Positions 20,315-29,599 of a DNA stretch of 64,000 nucleotides are shown one piece after another. The stretch spans positions 1,984,001 to 2,048,000 of the forward strand of contig LR632930.1 of NCBI GenBank assembly GCA_902167325.1. The letters are read 5' to 3'. A model generated the notes under the pieces. The model ran no database searches. It had not been told where the DNA came from and was given only the letters and a program-made list of their open reading frames with translations. Every line of letters starts with the position of its first letter. Within the stretch, counting starts at the first letter, position 1. This stretch comes from Chitinophaga pinensis. GTDB lineage: Bacteria; Bacteroidota; Bacteroidia; Chitinophagales; Chitinophagaceae. The position numbers and the translations under genes are program-made.

Positions 20315-20345
20315 CAAAATTAGCATTACCCACCAGATAAGCAAA
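20315..20345 (-). promoter_or_regulatory. uxuA promoter
   Basis: Minus strand: TTTG (20345-20342), 19-base spacer, TAATTTTG (20322-20315), an exact match to the consensus. Predicted leader of about 29 bases before the ATG at 20280. Confidence 0.85.
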
Positions 20346-20363
20346 TTATCTGCCGGGAATTTG

Positions 20364-21635
20364 TCAAACGTTTGCCGGGCCGTGGATAAGGATAACGGCA
20401 AGGTCCATAACATTGGTATTGGTTGGGCCGGTGGTGATGTGTGTGCGGGTTTGCAGGAAGTAATGCCAGCTGTCGTTATTCTCGAGGTAAGGCACCGGGT
20501 CGGGACCCTGCGCCATGGCTTCGGCATCTATTACGGCACCCGCAGCTTCTGTGGGCCCGTCAATACCATCTGTTCCTGCAGAAAGGAAAGTAATCTGCGG
20601 ATGATCGCGGAGCAGCATGCCGGCGGCCAGTGTTAATTCCTGGTTACGCCCGCCGAGTCCGTTGCCTGTTACCTGTACGGTGGATTCTCCACCTGCAAGG
20701 AGGCATCCCGGGAAAGGACCCTTGTATGCCAGGGCGCTTTGTACAAGAGATGCTGCAAGATCGCGGGCCATACCCGTGGCATGATCAGTTAGTATGTGTG
20801 GGAAGTACCCAAGATTGGAAGCTTTTTCTGCCGCAGCTTCCAGCGCTATGCGGTTGCTGGCAGCTACGATGTGCGTAGCGTGCGGAAGTTCTCCGGGACG
20901 GGCGGTTTCAGGGATAAGTCCTGCCGCGCCCTGTTCAAGATGTGCTATAATGCCGGAAGCCACCTGATCGCGGAGTTGATATTTGTCGATGATATCCAGG
21001 GATTCACTGAAAGTAGTGTTGTCGGCAACGGTAGGGCCGGAGCCGATCACCGCAGGGTCGTTTCCCGGCACGTCAGACAGCAGGATGGAATGCACCGTGG
21101 CCGGATGAATGGCCCGTGCAAGCTGGCCGCCCTTAATAGCAGAAAGGTGTTTGCGTACGGTGTTCATCTCCGTTATATCGGCACCGGAGTTGAGTAACAA
21201 CTGAAATGCATGCCGAAGCTCTTCCATGGTAACGCCTTCCGGCACATCGGCCAGCAGGGATGAGGCACCCCCTGAAAGCAGGAACACCACATGATCTCCC
21301 GGTTGGAGTCCTGCTGCCAGTTGCAGCATGGTGGTGCCGGCGATTATGCTGTTAATATCAGGAACGGGATGACCCGCAGTTATTAGTTCGGTTTTTTGTA
21401 GTGGAAAGTTGGAGGGATGGCTGGTAACTGCAAAGCCATGGGTGAGTCTGTCGCCCAATATGCGTTCAGCCTGATGCGCCATGGCAGCGGCAGCTTTACC
21501 TGCTGCCAGCAGAAAGATCCTGCCATCGCGAGGGGGCAGGGCAGGTAAGCTGAGTGGAACAAAATAGCGTGGCTGCACCGCCTTTACCGCATGTAGGTAA
21601 ATGGCTTCGGCATGTTGACGGCCGTTTTTACTCAT
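20364..21635 (-). CDS. Type-2 glycerate kinase (DUF4147/MOFRL family)
   Basis: 423 residues. DUF4147 spans the first two thirds, with the glycine-rich block VVFLLSGGASSLLADVPEG near residue 108-126; the MOFRL domain is at the C-terminus (GGRNQELTLAAGM and SAGTDGIDGPTEAAGA). The enzyme phosphorylates D-glycerate to 2-phosphoglycerate in the cytoplasm. Being next to uxuA suggests a role in sugar-acid breakdown, though its substrate here could also come from glyoxylate or tartronate pathways. Its start overlaps the stop of the upstream small gene by 4 bases, implying co-translation. Confidence 0.9.
   Translation of the reverse strand: MSKNGRQHAEAIYLHAVKAVQPRYFVPLSLPALPPRDGRIFLLAAGKAAAAMAHQAERILGDRLTHGFAVTSHPSNFPLQKTELITAGHPVPDINSIIAGTTMLQLAAGLQPGDHVVFLLSGGASSLLADVPEGVTMEELRHAFQLLLNSGADITEMNTVRKHLSAIKGGQLARAIHPATVHSILLSDVPGNDPAVIGSGPTVADNTTFSESLDIIDKYQLRDQVASGIIAHLEQGAAGLIPETARPGELPHATHIVAASNRIALEAAAEKASNLGYFPHILTDHATGMARDLAASLVQSALAYKGPFPGCLLAGGESTVQVTGNGLGGRNQELTLAAGMLLRDHPQITFLSAGTDGIDGPTEAAGAVIDAEAMAQGPDPVPYLENNDSWHYFLQTRTHITTGPTNTNVMDLAVILIHGPANV
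20365..20374. promoter_or_regulatory. LacI-family-type operator in front of uxuA
   Basis: CAAACGTTTG, a perfect 10-bp palindrome, lies 20 bases upstream of the uxuA -33 element and just before the stop of the glycerate kinase gene on the same strand. Its core is identical to that of the palindrome at 6346-6357. Confidence 0.5.
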
Positions 21636-22057
21636 CCGTGGGCCGGTTTTCGCGCTTCCTTCTTTTCCTGCTTACGGTCCATCTTCTTTTCCATATCTCC
21701 CTTTTTCATCAGCTCCCAGTCATTCCATTTTTTATATTGGGAAGTGGAGAGTACTTCACGGAAGCGGCGGTTGCGGTCCGCATCGAGCTGCTGGTATACC
21801 TGCATGCGCTGGCGGGGGGTAAGTGATGAGTCCTTCTTGGCGGCATCCCGCTTACGCGCAATATCTTCATTGATGTCGTAAATAGCCTTACGCTGGTCTT
21901 TGGAAAGATCCAGTTCGCGGTAGAGTTTATCACTCATTTTGTCTGCCTTCCCTGCAGCGTCCCAGCGGTGGCCCCGGGTACGCGCGGTGTCCTGCGCCTG
22001 TACCGTAAGCCCGGTAGCCGCTAACAGGATGATAATGAGCCAAATCTTATTTTTCAT
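21632..22057 (-). CDS. Small exported protein with Spy/LTxxQ-like helices
   Basis: 141 residues with a signal peptide ending near residue 21 (LTVQAQ). The mature part is highly charged and helical: LDLSKDQRKAIYDINEDIARKRD, then SSLTPRQRMQVYQQLDADRNRRFREVL, which recalls the LTxxQ motif of Spy/CpxP periplasmic chaperones, and a Lys/Glu-rich tail. Proteins of this kind are common in Bacteroidota and mostly uncharacterized. It precedes the glycerate kinase with a 4-base overlap although no functional link is evident. I would not name it a chaperone without structural support. Confidence 0.6.
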   Translation of the reverse strand: MKNKIWLIIILLAATGLTVQAQDTARTRGHRWDAAGKADKMSDKLYRELDLSKDQRKAIYDINEDIARKRDAAKKDSSLTPRQRMQVYQQLDADRNRRFREVLSTSQYKKWNDWELMKKGDMEKKMDRKQEKKEARKPAHG

Positions 22058-22261
22058 ATAGTGATGCCGTGTGTTATTACCAGATGGTTTACCGCTTGTA
22101 AAAATTTATACTAAAATACTAGGTTCGGCGGACAATCATTTATTAAATTTAAAGCTTGTAGCTGTATTGAAACCTGATTGCCGTGCTTTTTCCGGATCTA
22201 ACCTGTGCCGGCATCGTCGTCCTTTTCAGCCATTATCTAAACGTATCTTAATCAACCTGCC

Positions 22262-25200
22262 ATGAAAGCAATTAAAATTCCTGCCGGCGCACCATTGCCG
22301 GAGACAGGGTTGCAGCATCGCCGCTATCTTTTAACGCGGTGGGCGATTGGTGCAGTATGCGGACTGTCGGCTTTTTTGCCGGCCGGCGCAGTACTGGGCC
22401 AGCAAACTTTCCCTGTCAACGGTGTGGCCGAACCGCGCGAAGGCTGTTACGCCTTTACCCATGCCACCATAGTAAAAGACGCTAAAACCACTTTAAGGGA
22501 TGCCACCCTCATTATCCGCGATGGCAAAATTGTTGCTGCCGGTCCCGGAGCTGCAGTACCTAAAGATGCGGTGGTGGTAGACTGTAAAGGGAAATACATC
22601 TATCCCTCTTTCATCGATCTCGACAGTGACTACGGTATGTCTTCCGTACAACGCTCTGCCGGTGGCCGTGGGTCTCAACAGTTCATATCCGGCACTAAAG
22701 GCGCCTATAACTGGAACCAGGCGGTTAAACCGGAAGTGAACGCCGTGGATATTTTCGGGGCAGATGCTGCAAAAGCAAAAAATCTCCGGGAACAGGGCTT
22801 CGGGGTAGTACTTACCCATCAGCACGACGGTATTGCCCGTGGCACGGGGGCGCTCGTTAGTCTTGCCTCCACCCGGGAGAACAAATCCATCCTCCGTGAA
22901 AAGGTTTCTTCCCACTATTCTTTCGATAAAGGTTCATCCTCACAGGATTACCCCGGTTCCCTCATGGGGTCCATCGCATTGCTGCGCCAGCAATACATCG
23001 ATGCACTGTGGTACAAGGGTAACCCTGCCACCGAAGGCGTAAACCTCAGCCTCCAGGCCTGGAACGATCAGCAGAACCTCATCCAGATCTTCGAAGCCGG
23101 CGATAAATGGAATGCGCTCCGTGCAGATAAGATCGGAGATGAATTTGGTGTGCAATATGTAATCAGGGGCGGTGGCAATGAATATCAGCGTATACCTGAA
23201 ATGATCGCCTCCAAAGCATCATTCATCCTGCCTGTCAGCTTCCCTGCCGCTATGGATGTGGAAGATCCTGCCGATGCGCGTTTTGTAGCTCTCGCAGATA
23301 TGAAGCACTGGGAACTCGCACCATCCAACCCTGCAGCATTCGAGAAAGCCCGTATCCCTTTTGTCCTCACACCGGGTGATGTGAAAGATGCGAAGTCTTT
23401 CTTTACTAACCTGCGTAAAGCGATCGAGAATGGCCTGTCTGAAGAAAAGGCCCTCGAAGCACTCACACAAACACCTGCTGCTATATTGAAGGCTTCCGAT
23501 AAGATCGGTAGCCTGGATGCCGGTAAGCTGGCAAATTTCCTCATTGCTTCCGGTCCCATTTTCGATGAAAGCACCGTGCTGTACCAAAACTGGGTACAGG
23601 GTAATAAATATGTGCTGAAAGAAGACGGTTGGTCTGATCTGCGTGGGAAGTATAACATTGTGCTGACGTATCCCAATGGTTCGGGTACTTATCCGGTGGA
23701 AATCAAGGGTACGCCTGCAGCTCCGTCTATCGTTAATAAAGATACTGTCCCCGGTAAGATCGATGTGGCCGGTCCGCTGGTAACAATCATTCTCAATACT
23801 ACCAAAGATAACAGTCGCCAGATCCGTCTCAGCGGTGCTATCCGTTTCATGGAAGGAGCAATGACCACCATGCGTGGTGCGGGTACTGACGAGAAAGGTG
23901 TTCCTGTATCCTGGGAGGCAGTTCAAACGGCCAATCATATAGCCAAAGCAGATACCACGAAGAAGAAAACGCCTGAAGTTCCCGGTAAAATCTACTTCCC
24001 GTTCGTAGGCTACGGTTTTGAAGAAATGCCGAAGCAGCAGGATCTGCTCATTCGCAACGCCACCATCTGGACCAACGAAAAAGAAGGGAAAATAGAAGGT
24101 GCCGATGTGCTGATCCGTAATGGCAAGATCGCGCAGATTGGTAAAGGCCTTTCTGCTGGCAGTGCCCGCGTGATTGATGGTACCGGTAAACACCTCACAC
24201 CCGGTATCCTCGATGAACACTCACATATCGCCATCAGTCGTGGTGTGAATGAAGGCACGCAATCTGTGACCGCAGAAGTGCGCATTGCCGATGTAGTGAA
24301 TCCTGATGATGTGAACATCTACCGTCAATTATCCGGTGGGGTAACTTCCTCTCATCTGTTGCATGGTTCCGCCAATACCATCGGCGGCCAGAGTCAGCTG
24401 ATCAAACTGCGCTGGGGAGCCAATGCGGAAGAGCTGAAGTTTGCCGGTACGGATGGGTTTATCAAATTCGCGCTGGGTGAGAACGTAAAGCAGTCGAACT
24501 GGAATATCCCGGCCCGTGTCCGTTTCCCGCAAACCCGTATGGGGGTGGAACAAGTGCTGGTTGATGCATTTACCCGTGCCCGCGATTACGAGAAAGCCGG
24601 GTCCGGTAAGCGTCGTGATCTGGAACTCGACGCTCTGGTAGAGATACTCAACAAGAAACGTTTCGTAACCTGCCACTCCTATGTGCAGAGTGAGATCAAT
24701 ATGCTCATGAAGGTGGCCGAGCGGTTCAACTTCCGCATCAATACCTTCACCCACATCCTGGAAGGATATAAAGTAGCGGATAAGATGAAAGCACATGGAG
24801 CCGGAGGTTCTACATTTGCCGATTGGTGGGCGTATAAAATGGAAGTGGTCGATGCTATCCCGCAAAACGCTACTATCATGCAGCGTGTGGGTGTTACCAC
24901 CGCCATCAACTCCGATGATGCTGAAATGGCACGCCGTCTCAATCAGGAAGCTGCCAAGAGCGTGAAATATGGTGGCATGGGAGAAGAGGATGCCCTAAAA
25001 ATGGTGACCCTCCATCCCGCTCAGCTGCTGCATGTGGCAGATCGTATCGGCAGTATCAAAACCGGTAAGGATGCCGATGTGGTACTCTGGAGCGATCATC
25101 CCCTCAGCATTTACGCTAAAGCCGAACAGTCTATCGTAGACGGTATCGTATACTTCGACCGTTCCCGCGACCTCGAACTTCGTACCCGGATTGCAACAGA

Positions 25201-25351
25201 GCGCAGCCGCCTGATTGCCAAAATGCTGGGAGAGAAGAAGAAAGGAGCACCCATGCAGAAAGCAGTGCCCTCGCGCGAGGAGATATATCACTGCGAAGAT
25301 CTGCAGGCCGGCCATCAGCATCATATTTTGAACGACGTGGAAACACACTAA
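22262..25351 (+). CDS. Tandem amidohydrolase-family protein, one domain degenerate
   Basis: 1029 residues, exported (hydrophobic stretch about 35-55, then GQQTFPVNG). Two imidazolonepropionase-like amidohydrolase domains follow each other. In the first (about 55-470) the position of the metal-binding HxH holds D119-L120-D121 (FIDLDSD), so it should not bind metal in the usual way. In the second (about 590-1000) the site is intact: H653 and H655 in DEHSHI, further His in VTCHSYVQ and FTHILEG, and Asp in INSDDAEM. The intact domain probably hydrolyses an amide, peptide or cyclic bond in the periplasm; substrate unknown. A second degenerate homologue follows after 21 bases. Confidence 0.8.
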   Translation: MKAIKIPAGAPLPETGLQHRRYLLTRWAIGAVCGLSAFLPAGAVLGQQTFPVNGVAEPREGCYAFTHATIVKDAKTTLRDATLIIRDGKIVAAGPGAAVPKDAVVVDCKGKYIYPSFIDLDSDYGMSSVQRSAGGRGSQQFISGTKGAYNWNQAVKPEVNAVDIFGADAAKAKNLREQGFGVVLTHQHDGIARGTGALVSLASTRENKSILREKVSSHYSFDKGSSSQDYPGSLMGSIALLRQQYIDALWYKGNPATEGVNLSLQAWNDQQNLIQIFEAGDKWNALRADKIGDEFGVQYVIRGGGNEYQRIPEMIASKASFILPVSFPAAMDVEDPADARFVALADMKHWELAPSNPAAFEKARIPFVLTPGDVKDAKSFFTNLRKAIENGLSEEKALEALTQTPAAILKASDKIGSLDAGKLANFLIASGPIFDESTVLYQNWVQGNKYVLKEDGWSDLRGKYNIVLTYPNGSGTYPVEIKGTPAAPSIVNKDTVPGKIDVAGPLVTIILNTTKDNSRQIRLSGAIRFMEGAMTTMRGAGTDEKGVPVSWEAVQTANHIAKADTTKKKTPEVPGKIYFPFVGYGFEEMPKQQDLLIRNATIWTNEKEGKIEGADVLIRNGKIAQIGKGLSAGSARVIDGTGKHLTPGILDEHSHIAISRGVNEGTQSVTAEVRIADVVNPDDVNIYRQLSGGVTSSHLLHGSANTIGGQSQLIKLRWGANAEELKFAGTDGFIKFALGENVKQSNWNIPARVRFPQTRMGVEQVLVDAFTRARDYEKAGSGKRRDLELDALVEILNKKRFVTCHSYVQSEINMLMKVAERFNFRINTFTHILEGYKVADKMKAHGAGGSTFADWWAYKMEVVDAIPQNATIMQRVGVTTAINSDDAEMARRLNQEAAKSVKYGGMGEEDALKMVTLHPAQLLHVADRIGSIKTGKDADVVLWSDHPLSIYAKAEQSIVDGIVYFDRSRDLELRTRIATERSRLIAKMLGEKKKGAPMQKAVPSREEIYHCEDLQAGHQHHILNDVETH

Positions 25352-25372
25352 GCCACGCAAACATCCAACAAC

Positions 25373-26677
25373 ATGAAAAAAGTATTCCTCTCCATATTCG
25401 GACTTACCGCCTGCCTCGCAACGTTGCGTGCGCAGGAAACGGTGTATCCGGCCAAAGCACAGCAGGGACTGGTATTTCTTAAAAATGCCACCATCCATAC
25501 CGGGGCCGGACAAGTCATTGAACGTGGTACCATAGGGTTCAGTAACGGAAAGATCATTGCCGTTGGAGCCAACGTACCCATCCCTGCCGATGATGTACGC
25601 GTGTTCGACGTACAGGGCCAGCATATCTACCCCGGCCTCATCGCATCAGACAGTAATCTGGGGCTTACGGAAGTAGAAAGTGTGCGCGCCACGAATGACT
25701 ATGCGGAAGTGGGTGACATCAATCCATCCGTCCGTTCCATCATTTCCTACAATACGGATTCCAAAATCATCAATACGCTGCGTACCAATGGCATCCTGAT
25801 AGCGCAGGTAGTACCGGAAGGCGGGCTGATAACCGGCAGCTCATCCGTTGTGCAGCTCGATGCCTGGAACTGGGAAGACGCTGCTTATAAGACGGATAAC
25901 GGCATCCATTTCTATATGCCCCGCCTCATGCCCCGCTCCAATCCATTTGGTGCAGAAGCCCGTGGCCCGGGAAGCGATGCTGTAAAAGAAGCCATGGAAA
26001 GAATTGAATCGGTGAAAGGATTCTTCCGCGAAGCCAAGGCATACCTCGACGGCAGTTCGAAAAAGAACGGTACCAACCTGAAATATGAATCAGTGAAAGG
26101 CTTGTTTAACCGCAGTCAGAAACTGTTCGTTCACTGCGATCTCATGAAGGAAATGATTGTGGCTGCAGATATGGGGCAGGAGTTTGGTTTTGACATAGTG
26201 ATTGTTGGCGGAACCGACAGCTGGATGATTACCAGCCTGCTGAAGAAAAACAGTATCCCCGTTATTCTGAGCCAGCCACACAGCTTACCTGTTATGCAGG
26301 ACGATGATGTGGACCAGCCTTATAAAACACCCGCTATCCTACAGAAAGCCGGTATACTGTTCAGTATTTCAAATGAGGGTTTCTGGCAGCAAAGGAACCT
26401 TCCTTTCAATGCAGGCACGGCGGGGGCATATGGCCTTACCAAAGAGGAAGCCCTCAGCGCCATAACCCTAAATGCAGCAAAGATCCTTGGCATAGCTGAG
26501 AAAACGGGGTCGCTTGAAGTGGGGAAAGATGCGAACATCGTTGTGAGTACCGGCGATATTCTGGATATGAAGTCGAGCGTGATAACAAAAGCTTACATCC
26601 AGGGCCGAGAAGTGGACCTTACGGACAAGCATAAGCAGCTGTATGAGCGTTATAAGCACAAGTATAACCTGCAATAG
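25373..26677 (+). CDS. Degenerate amidohydrolase-family exported protein
   Basis: 434 residues with a signal peptide (MKKVFLSIFGLTACLATLRAQ). It has the amidohydrolase layout (an N-terminal beta-sandwich strand set, IYPGLIASDSNLG, a barrel, and a closing LGIAEKTGSLEVGKDANIVV block), but the HxH motif is replaced by S92-D93-S94, and no downstream metal His is obvious. It resembles the first domain of the protein encoded 21 bases upstream and is surely co-transcribed with it. I infer a non-catalytic partner or binding subunit; altered catalysis cannot be excluded. Confidence 0.75.
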   Translation: MKKVFLSIFGLTACLATLRAQETVYPAKAQQGLVFLKNATIHTGAGQVIERGTIGFSNGKIIAVGANVPIPADDVRVFDVQGQHIYPGLIASDSNLGLTEVESVRATNDYAEVGDINPSVRSIISYNTDSKIINTLRTNGILIAQVVPEGGLITGSSSVVQLDAWNWEDAAYKTDNGIHFYMPRLMPRSNPFGAEARGPGSDAVKEAMERIESVKGFFREAKAYLDGSSKKNGTNLKYESVKGLFNRSQKLFVHCDLMKEMIVAADMGQEFGFDIVIVGGTDSWMITSLLKKNSIPVILSQPHSLPVMQDDDVDQPYKTPAILQKAGILFSISNEGFWQQRNLPFNAGTAGAYGLTKEEALSAITLNAAKILGIAEKTGSLEVGKDANIVVSTGDILDMKSSVITKAYIQGREVDLTDKHKQLYERYKHKYNLQ

Positions 26678-26702
26678 GTTGAAATTCAGTATTTAATATA
26701 GG

Positions 26703-26731
26703 AACCGTCCGCATTCGCGGGCGGTTTTTTT
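26703..26731 (+). terminator. Terminator after the amidohydrolase pair
   Basis: AACCGTCCGC (26703-26712) pairs with GCGGGCGGTT (26717-26726), with one G-T wobble and loop ATTC, ending in a T run. Confidence 0.9.
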
Positions 26732-26877
26732 ATGGTTATAGTATTGCACTTTCACGGCCCTTCCATCCTTCAAGCCGGGTTGAAGCAGGAAGCTAAAGGG
26801 GTTGAGGGGATAAGAAAATACTCAAAGGCTGCTGACATACCCTTGTCACACTGGGGTGTGAGATTTGTAAAAAAAAG

Positions 26878-27234
26878 ATGAGACAAGCAATAACAACGGC
26901 CCGCCTCTTTGGGCTGGAAGAGATTTCGCCGGAGGAGGTGCTTCGCCGGTTAGAGGAACCGGGATTCCGGATGATAGACAATAACAGTTGCGCCTCGTTT
27001 AAACGGCACCATATTCCAGGTGCGCGTCATTTAGATCCTGGGGATTATGGCGCGGGGGATCTGGAGAGTACGAAAGCTGATACCATCGTTTTTTATTGTT
27101 CAGACGCATTGTGCGGCGCTGCGCCATATGCAGCCAAGCGTGCGAAGAACATGGGGTTTGAGCATGTGTATGTAATGACGAAAGGAATATCAGCGTGGTT
27201 GAAAAATGGGTATCCAATAAAAAAAAGTAAATAA
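26878..27234 (+). CDS. Rhodanese-like domain protein
   Basis: 118 residues, a single rhodanese fold. The N-terminal ISPEEVLRRLEEPGFRMIDNN and HHIPGARHLDP are typical; the active-site loop reads YCSDALCGAA. Such loops bind sulfane sulfur on a Cys; here C80 is the usual position (first Cys, after FY), with a second Cys five residues on. No signal peptide, so cytoplasmic. The domain moves sulfur or serves regulation; the partner is unknown. It stands alone ahead of the short two-gene module at 27282. Confidence 0.8.
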   Translation: MRQAITTARLFGLEEISPEEVLRRLEEPGFRMIDNNSCASFKRHHIPGARHLDPGDYGAGDLESTKADTIVFYCSDALCGAAPYAAKRAKNMGFEHVYVMTKGISAWLKNGYPIKKSK

Positions 27235-27281
27235 AAAGTTTTGTATTCTTCCTGCAATTATATTTGGCGAAATCATATTGT

Positions 27282-27485
27282 ATGGAAAGGAATAGTGAAT
27301 TTTTAAGTACTAAAGAATTTCTCGAGCAGGTACAACAAGAGTCGGATGCATTTATGGCTACTATTAAAACTCCTGAAATGGCCCGACAGGTCTTGATAGA
27401 TGCCGGTTTATTGGATAAGGACGGGAAGCCCGCGGCCTGGATGACAGATCCAGAGAATAATACCATGCGATGGGGATGGGAGTAA
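27282..27485 (+). CDS. Small protein paired with an ADP-ribosyltransferase-like gene; possible antitoxin
   Basis: 67 residues from the ATG at 27282. A TATATTTG -7-like element lies at 27259-27266, which rules out the longer frame from 27264. Composition is helical and acidic (EFLEQVQQESDAFMATIKTP), ending DAGLLDKDGKPAAWMTDPE. It has no known domain that I can name. It sits 31 bases before the larger gene on the same strand; the size order (small then large) and pairing recall toxin-antitoxin operons. The antitoxin role is only an inference from layout. Confidence 0.5.
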   Translation: MERNSEFLSTKEFLEQVQQESDAFMATIKTPEMARQVLIDAGLLDKDGKPAAWMTDPENNTMRWGWE

Positions 27486-27516
27486 TGTTGTGTGTTTAAC
27501 CTCAAAAGTTGTAAGG

Positions 27517-28184
27517 ATGAGTAAACCGAGTTTCACCATAGGTTATCATGGTTGTGATGCTGTGCTCGCCTCCCAGTTGCTAAGTAGAGAAACAACATTC
27601 CGATACAGCAAGAAGCCATTTGAATGGCTTGGTCATGGTATGTATTTCTGGGAGGATAATTTTGACAGGGCAAAAGCCTGGGCCGAAAGTAAATACAGGA
27701 AAGGCCTGATTTCGCAGCCCGCAGTTATTGGAGCCATACTTAACCTGCGCAATTGCTGCGATTTTTCCGATAAGCGGTTTTTTGATTTGTTCCAAAAGTA
27801 TCATCGGGAGTTACAAAGATTATCTGAAACGTCGGGAGAAGTGTTGCCGGTTAACTATGCCCCACCGGGTACTAATGAGCCGGATAGAGTATCCCGGAAC
27901 CTGGACTGTTCGGTTATTGAATATATGCATTCCCGGATGCAGAAATCGTGTACTTTGAATACTTTAAAAAGGAATGAGCAAGTAACCAAATCGCCTTTTG
28001 ATTCAGTGAGAGGTGTGTTTCAGGAAGGGAAACCGGTATTGAAGGTTCCGGGATTTACCGTGATACACATATTCAAATATGCATCCGTAACCCGGAGTGC
28101 ATCGTTGGTTTCTTTATGCCGAAAGAGGTGCAGGATTATACCGAAACAATGGAAGTGCAGGAATTACCTGCTCTTTTTGGTTAA
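27517..28184 (+). pseudogene. Frameshifted ADP-ribosyltransferase-like (DUF3990-like) gene
   Basis: From the ATG at 27517 the frame reads TIGYHGCDAVLASQLL, then WLGHGMYFWEDNFDRAKAWA, motifs of small ADP-ribosyltransferase-fold proteins (His of the first motif in YHG, Tyr in GMYFWE). Up to about 28038 the translation is family-like (SPFDSVRGVFQEGKPV in essence). Beyond that the original frame turns into unlikely sequence, while the -1 frame continues as EGSGIYRDTHIQICIRNP and on to MPKEVQ, ending with TAA at 28182-28184. A single missing base near 28036-28042 explains this. The gene is either broken in this strain or contains a sequencing error; unshifted it would encode about 223 residues. 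Confidence 0.65.
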
Positions 28185-28198
28185 TAATTAATAAAAAA

Positions 28199-28230
28199 AG
28201 CCCGGAGCACAATATGTCTCCGGGCTTTTA
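28199..28230. terminator. Convergent terminator between the ART-like gene and tyrS
   Basis: 9-bp stem AGCCCGGAG (28199-28207) / CTCCGGGCT (28218-28226), with A run on one side and TTTT on the other, so usable in both directions. Confidence 0.9.
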
Positions 28231-28256
28231 ATTATAACATTAATGTGCAGTTTTTT

Positions 28257-29540
28257 CTACACCATACGAACGAGGTAATAGTTTTTCTTTCCTTTCTGAA
28301 AGAGGATACTCTTGCCGTTCAGCAGCGACGATTCGTCAATGATCAGATCAACGCCCGTTAGCTTGGAGCCGTTGAGGCTTACACCTCCACCCTGAATAGT
28401 TTTACGTGCCTCTCCTTTACTTGAGAAGATGCCGGCCTCCGCAAGGAAGGTAACCACATCTTTGCCTTCTGTCAGTGAAGCAGCAGGCATTTCATACTGG
28501 AGCACACCGGTCAGTACATGGATCAGTTCTTCTTCAGAAAAGGAGCGCAAGGTTTCAATGGAGGCTTTGCCGAAGAGTATCTCGGAAGTTTTAATGGCTT
28601 TCTCATAACCTTCCGCCCCGTGAATGAAGGTAGTTACCTCCTGTGCGAGCTTCTTCTGCAGCAGGCGCTTCCCGGCGTCTTCCCGATGTTCCGCAATAAG
28701 ACTGTTGATAACAGCCTCTTCAAGGAAGGTGAAGATGCGGATGTAGTTTTCTGCATCATCATCATCTGCATTCAGCCAGAACTGGTAGAACTGGTAAGGC
28801 GTAGTTTTATTGGCATCCAGCCAGATGTTGCCGCTTTCGGACTTGCCGAATTTGGTACCGTCTTTCTTCTTGATCAGCGGGCAAGTAAATGCATAGGCTT
28901 CGCCACCGCCCAAACGGCGCACAAGCTCCGTACCGGTTACGATGTTCCCCCATTGGTCGGAGCCGCCCATCTGCATTTTGCAGTTCTTCTGATTGTATAA
29001 ATGATAGAAGTCGTATCCCTGGATCATCTGGTAAGAGAATTCCGTGAACGACATACCGCTGTCACCATCGAGACGCTTCTTCACAGAGTCTTTCGCCATC
29101 ATGTAATTGACGGTGATATGCTTGCCCACGTCGCGGATGAAGTCGAGGAAAGTGATGTTCTTGAACCAGTCGTAGTTATTCACCATTTCCGCAGAATTCG
29201 GCTTCGAAGGGTCGAAGTCCAGATACTTTTCCAGTTGTGCCTGGATGGAGCGGAGGTTATGCGCCAAAGTATCGAGATCGAGCATTTTGCGCTCTTCTGC
29301 CTTAAAAGAAGGATCGCCCACCATACCGGTGGCACCGCCAACCAGTGCAAGTGGCTTGTGGCCTGCGCGCTGCAGGTGTTTCAGCAGCATTATAGGAACG
29401 AGGTTACCCACATGCAGTGAGTCTGCCGTAGGGTCGAAGCCCACGTAAGCAGTCGTCATTTCCTTTTCCAGCTGTTCTTCCGTGCCTGGCTTGATATCCT
29501 GTATCATACCACGCCAGCGCAATTCCGATATTAGATTCAT
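28257..29540 (-). CDS. tyrS: Tyrosine--tRNA ligase
   Basis: 427 residues from the ATG at 29540 ([11 protein letters not shown]); the open frame runs further upstream to 29774, but that stretch crosses the promoter and the convergent overlap and reads as junk. Class I synthetase: HVGN (HIGH-like) in [17 protein letters not shown] (KMSKS-like) in [11 protein letters not shown]; tyrosine-binding [12 protein letters not shown] and [12 protein letters not shown]4 RNA-binding domain at the C-terminus (about 355-427). It charges tRNA-Tyr in the cytoplasm. It is a single-gene unit with a promoter at 29561-29568. Confidence 0.97.
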   Translation of the reverse strand: MNLISELRWRGMIQDIKPGTEEQLEKEMTTAYVGFDPTADSLHVGNLVPIMLLKHLQRAGHKPLALVGGATGMVGDPSFKAEERKMLDLDTLAHNLRSIQAQLEKYLDFDPSKPNSAEMVNNYDWFKNITFLDFIRDVGKHITVNYMMAKDSVKKRLDGDSGMSFTEFSYQMIQGYDFYHLYNQKNCKMQMGGSDQWGNIVTGTELVRRLGGGEAYAFTCPLIKKKDGTKFGKSESGNIWLDANKTTPYQFYQFWLNADDDDAENYIRIFTFLEEAVINSLIAEHREDAGKRLLQKKLAQEVTTFIHGAEGYEKAIKTSEILFGKASIETLRSFSEEELIHVLTGVLQYEMPAASLTEGKDVVTFLAEAGIFSSKGEARKTIQGGGVSLNGSKLTGVDLIIDESSLLNGKSILFQKGKKNYYLVRMV

Positions 29541-29560
29541 GAAATGGTGAAAAATTTTTG

Positions 29561-29568
29561 CAAAGTTA
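29561..29568 (-). promoter_or_regulatory. tyrS -7 element
   Basis: TAACTTTG on the minus strand, 20 bases upstream of the tyrS ATG and matching TAnnTTTG. A -33 TTTG at the right distance is not seen. Confidence 0.5.
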
Positions 29569-29599
29569 CGTTTATATCCACGAATAACCTCCCCTTTTG

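Noticed and set aside
27241..27266. Full -33/-7 promoter before the small gene at 27282
   Set aside because: TATATTTG is a good -7 element but the nearest TTTG is only 15 bases upstream, below the usual 19-21.
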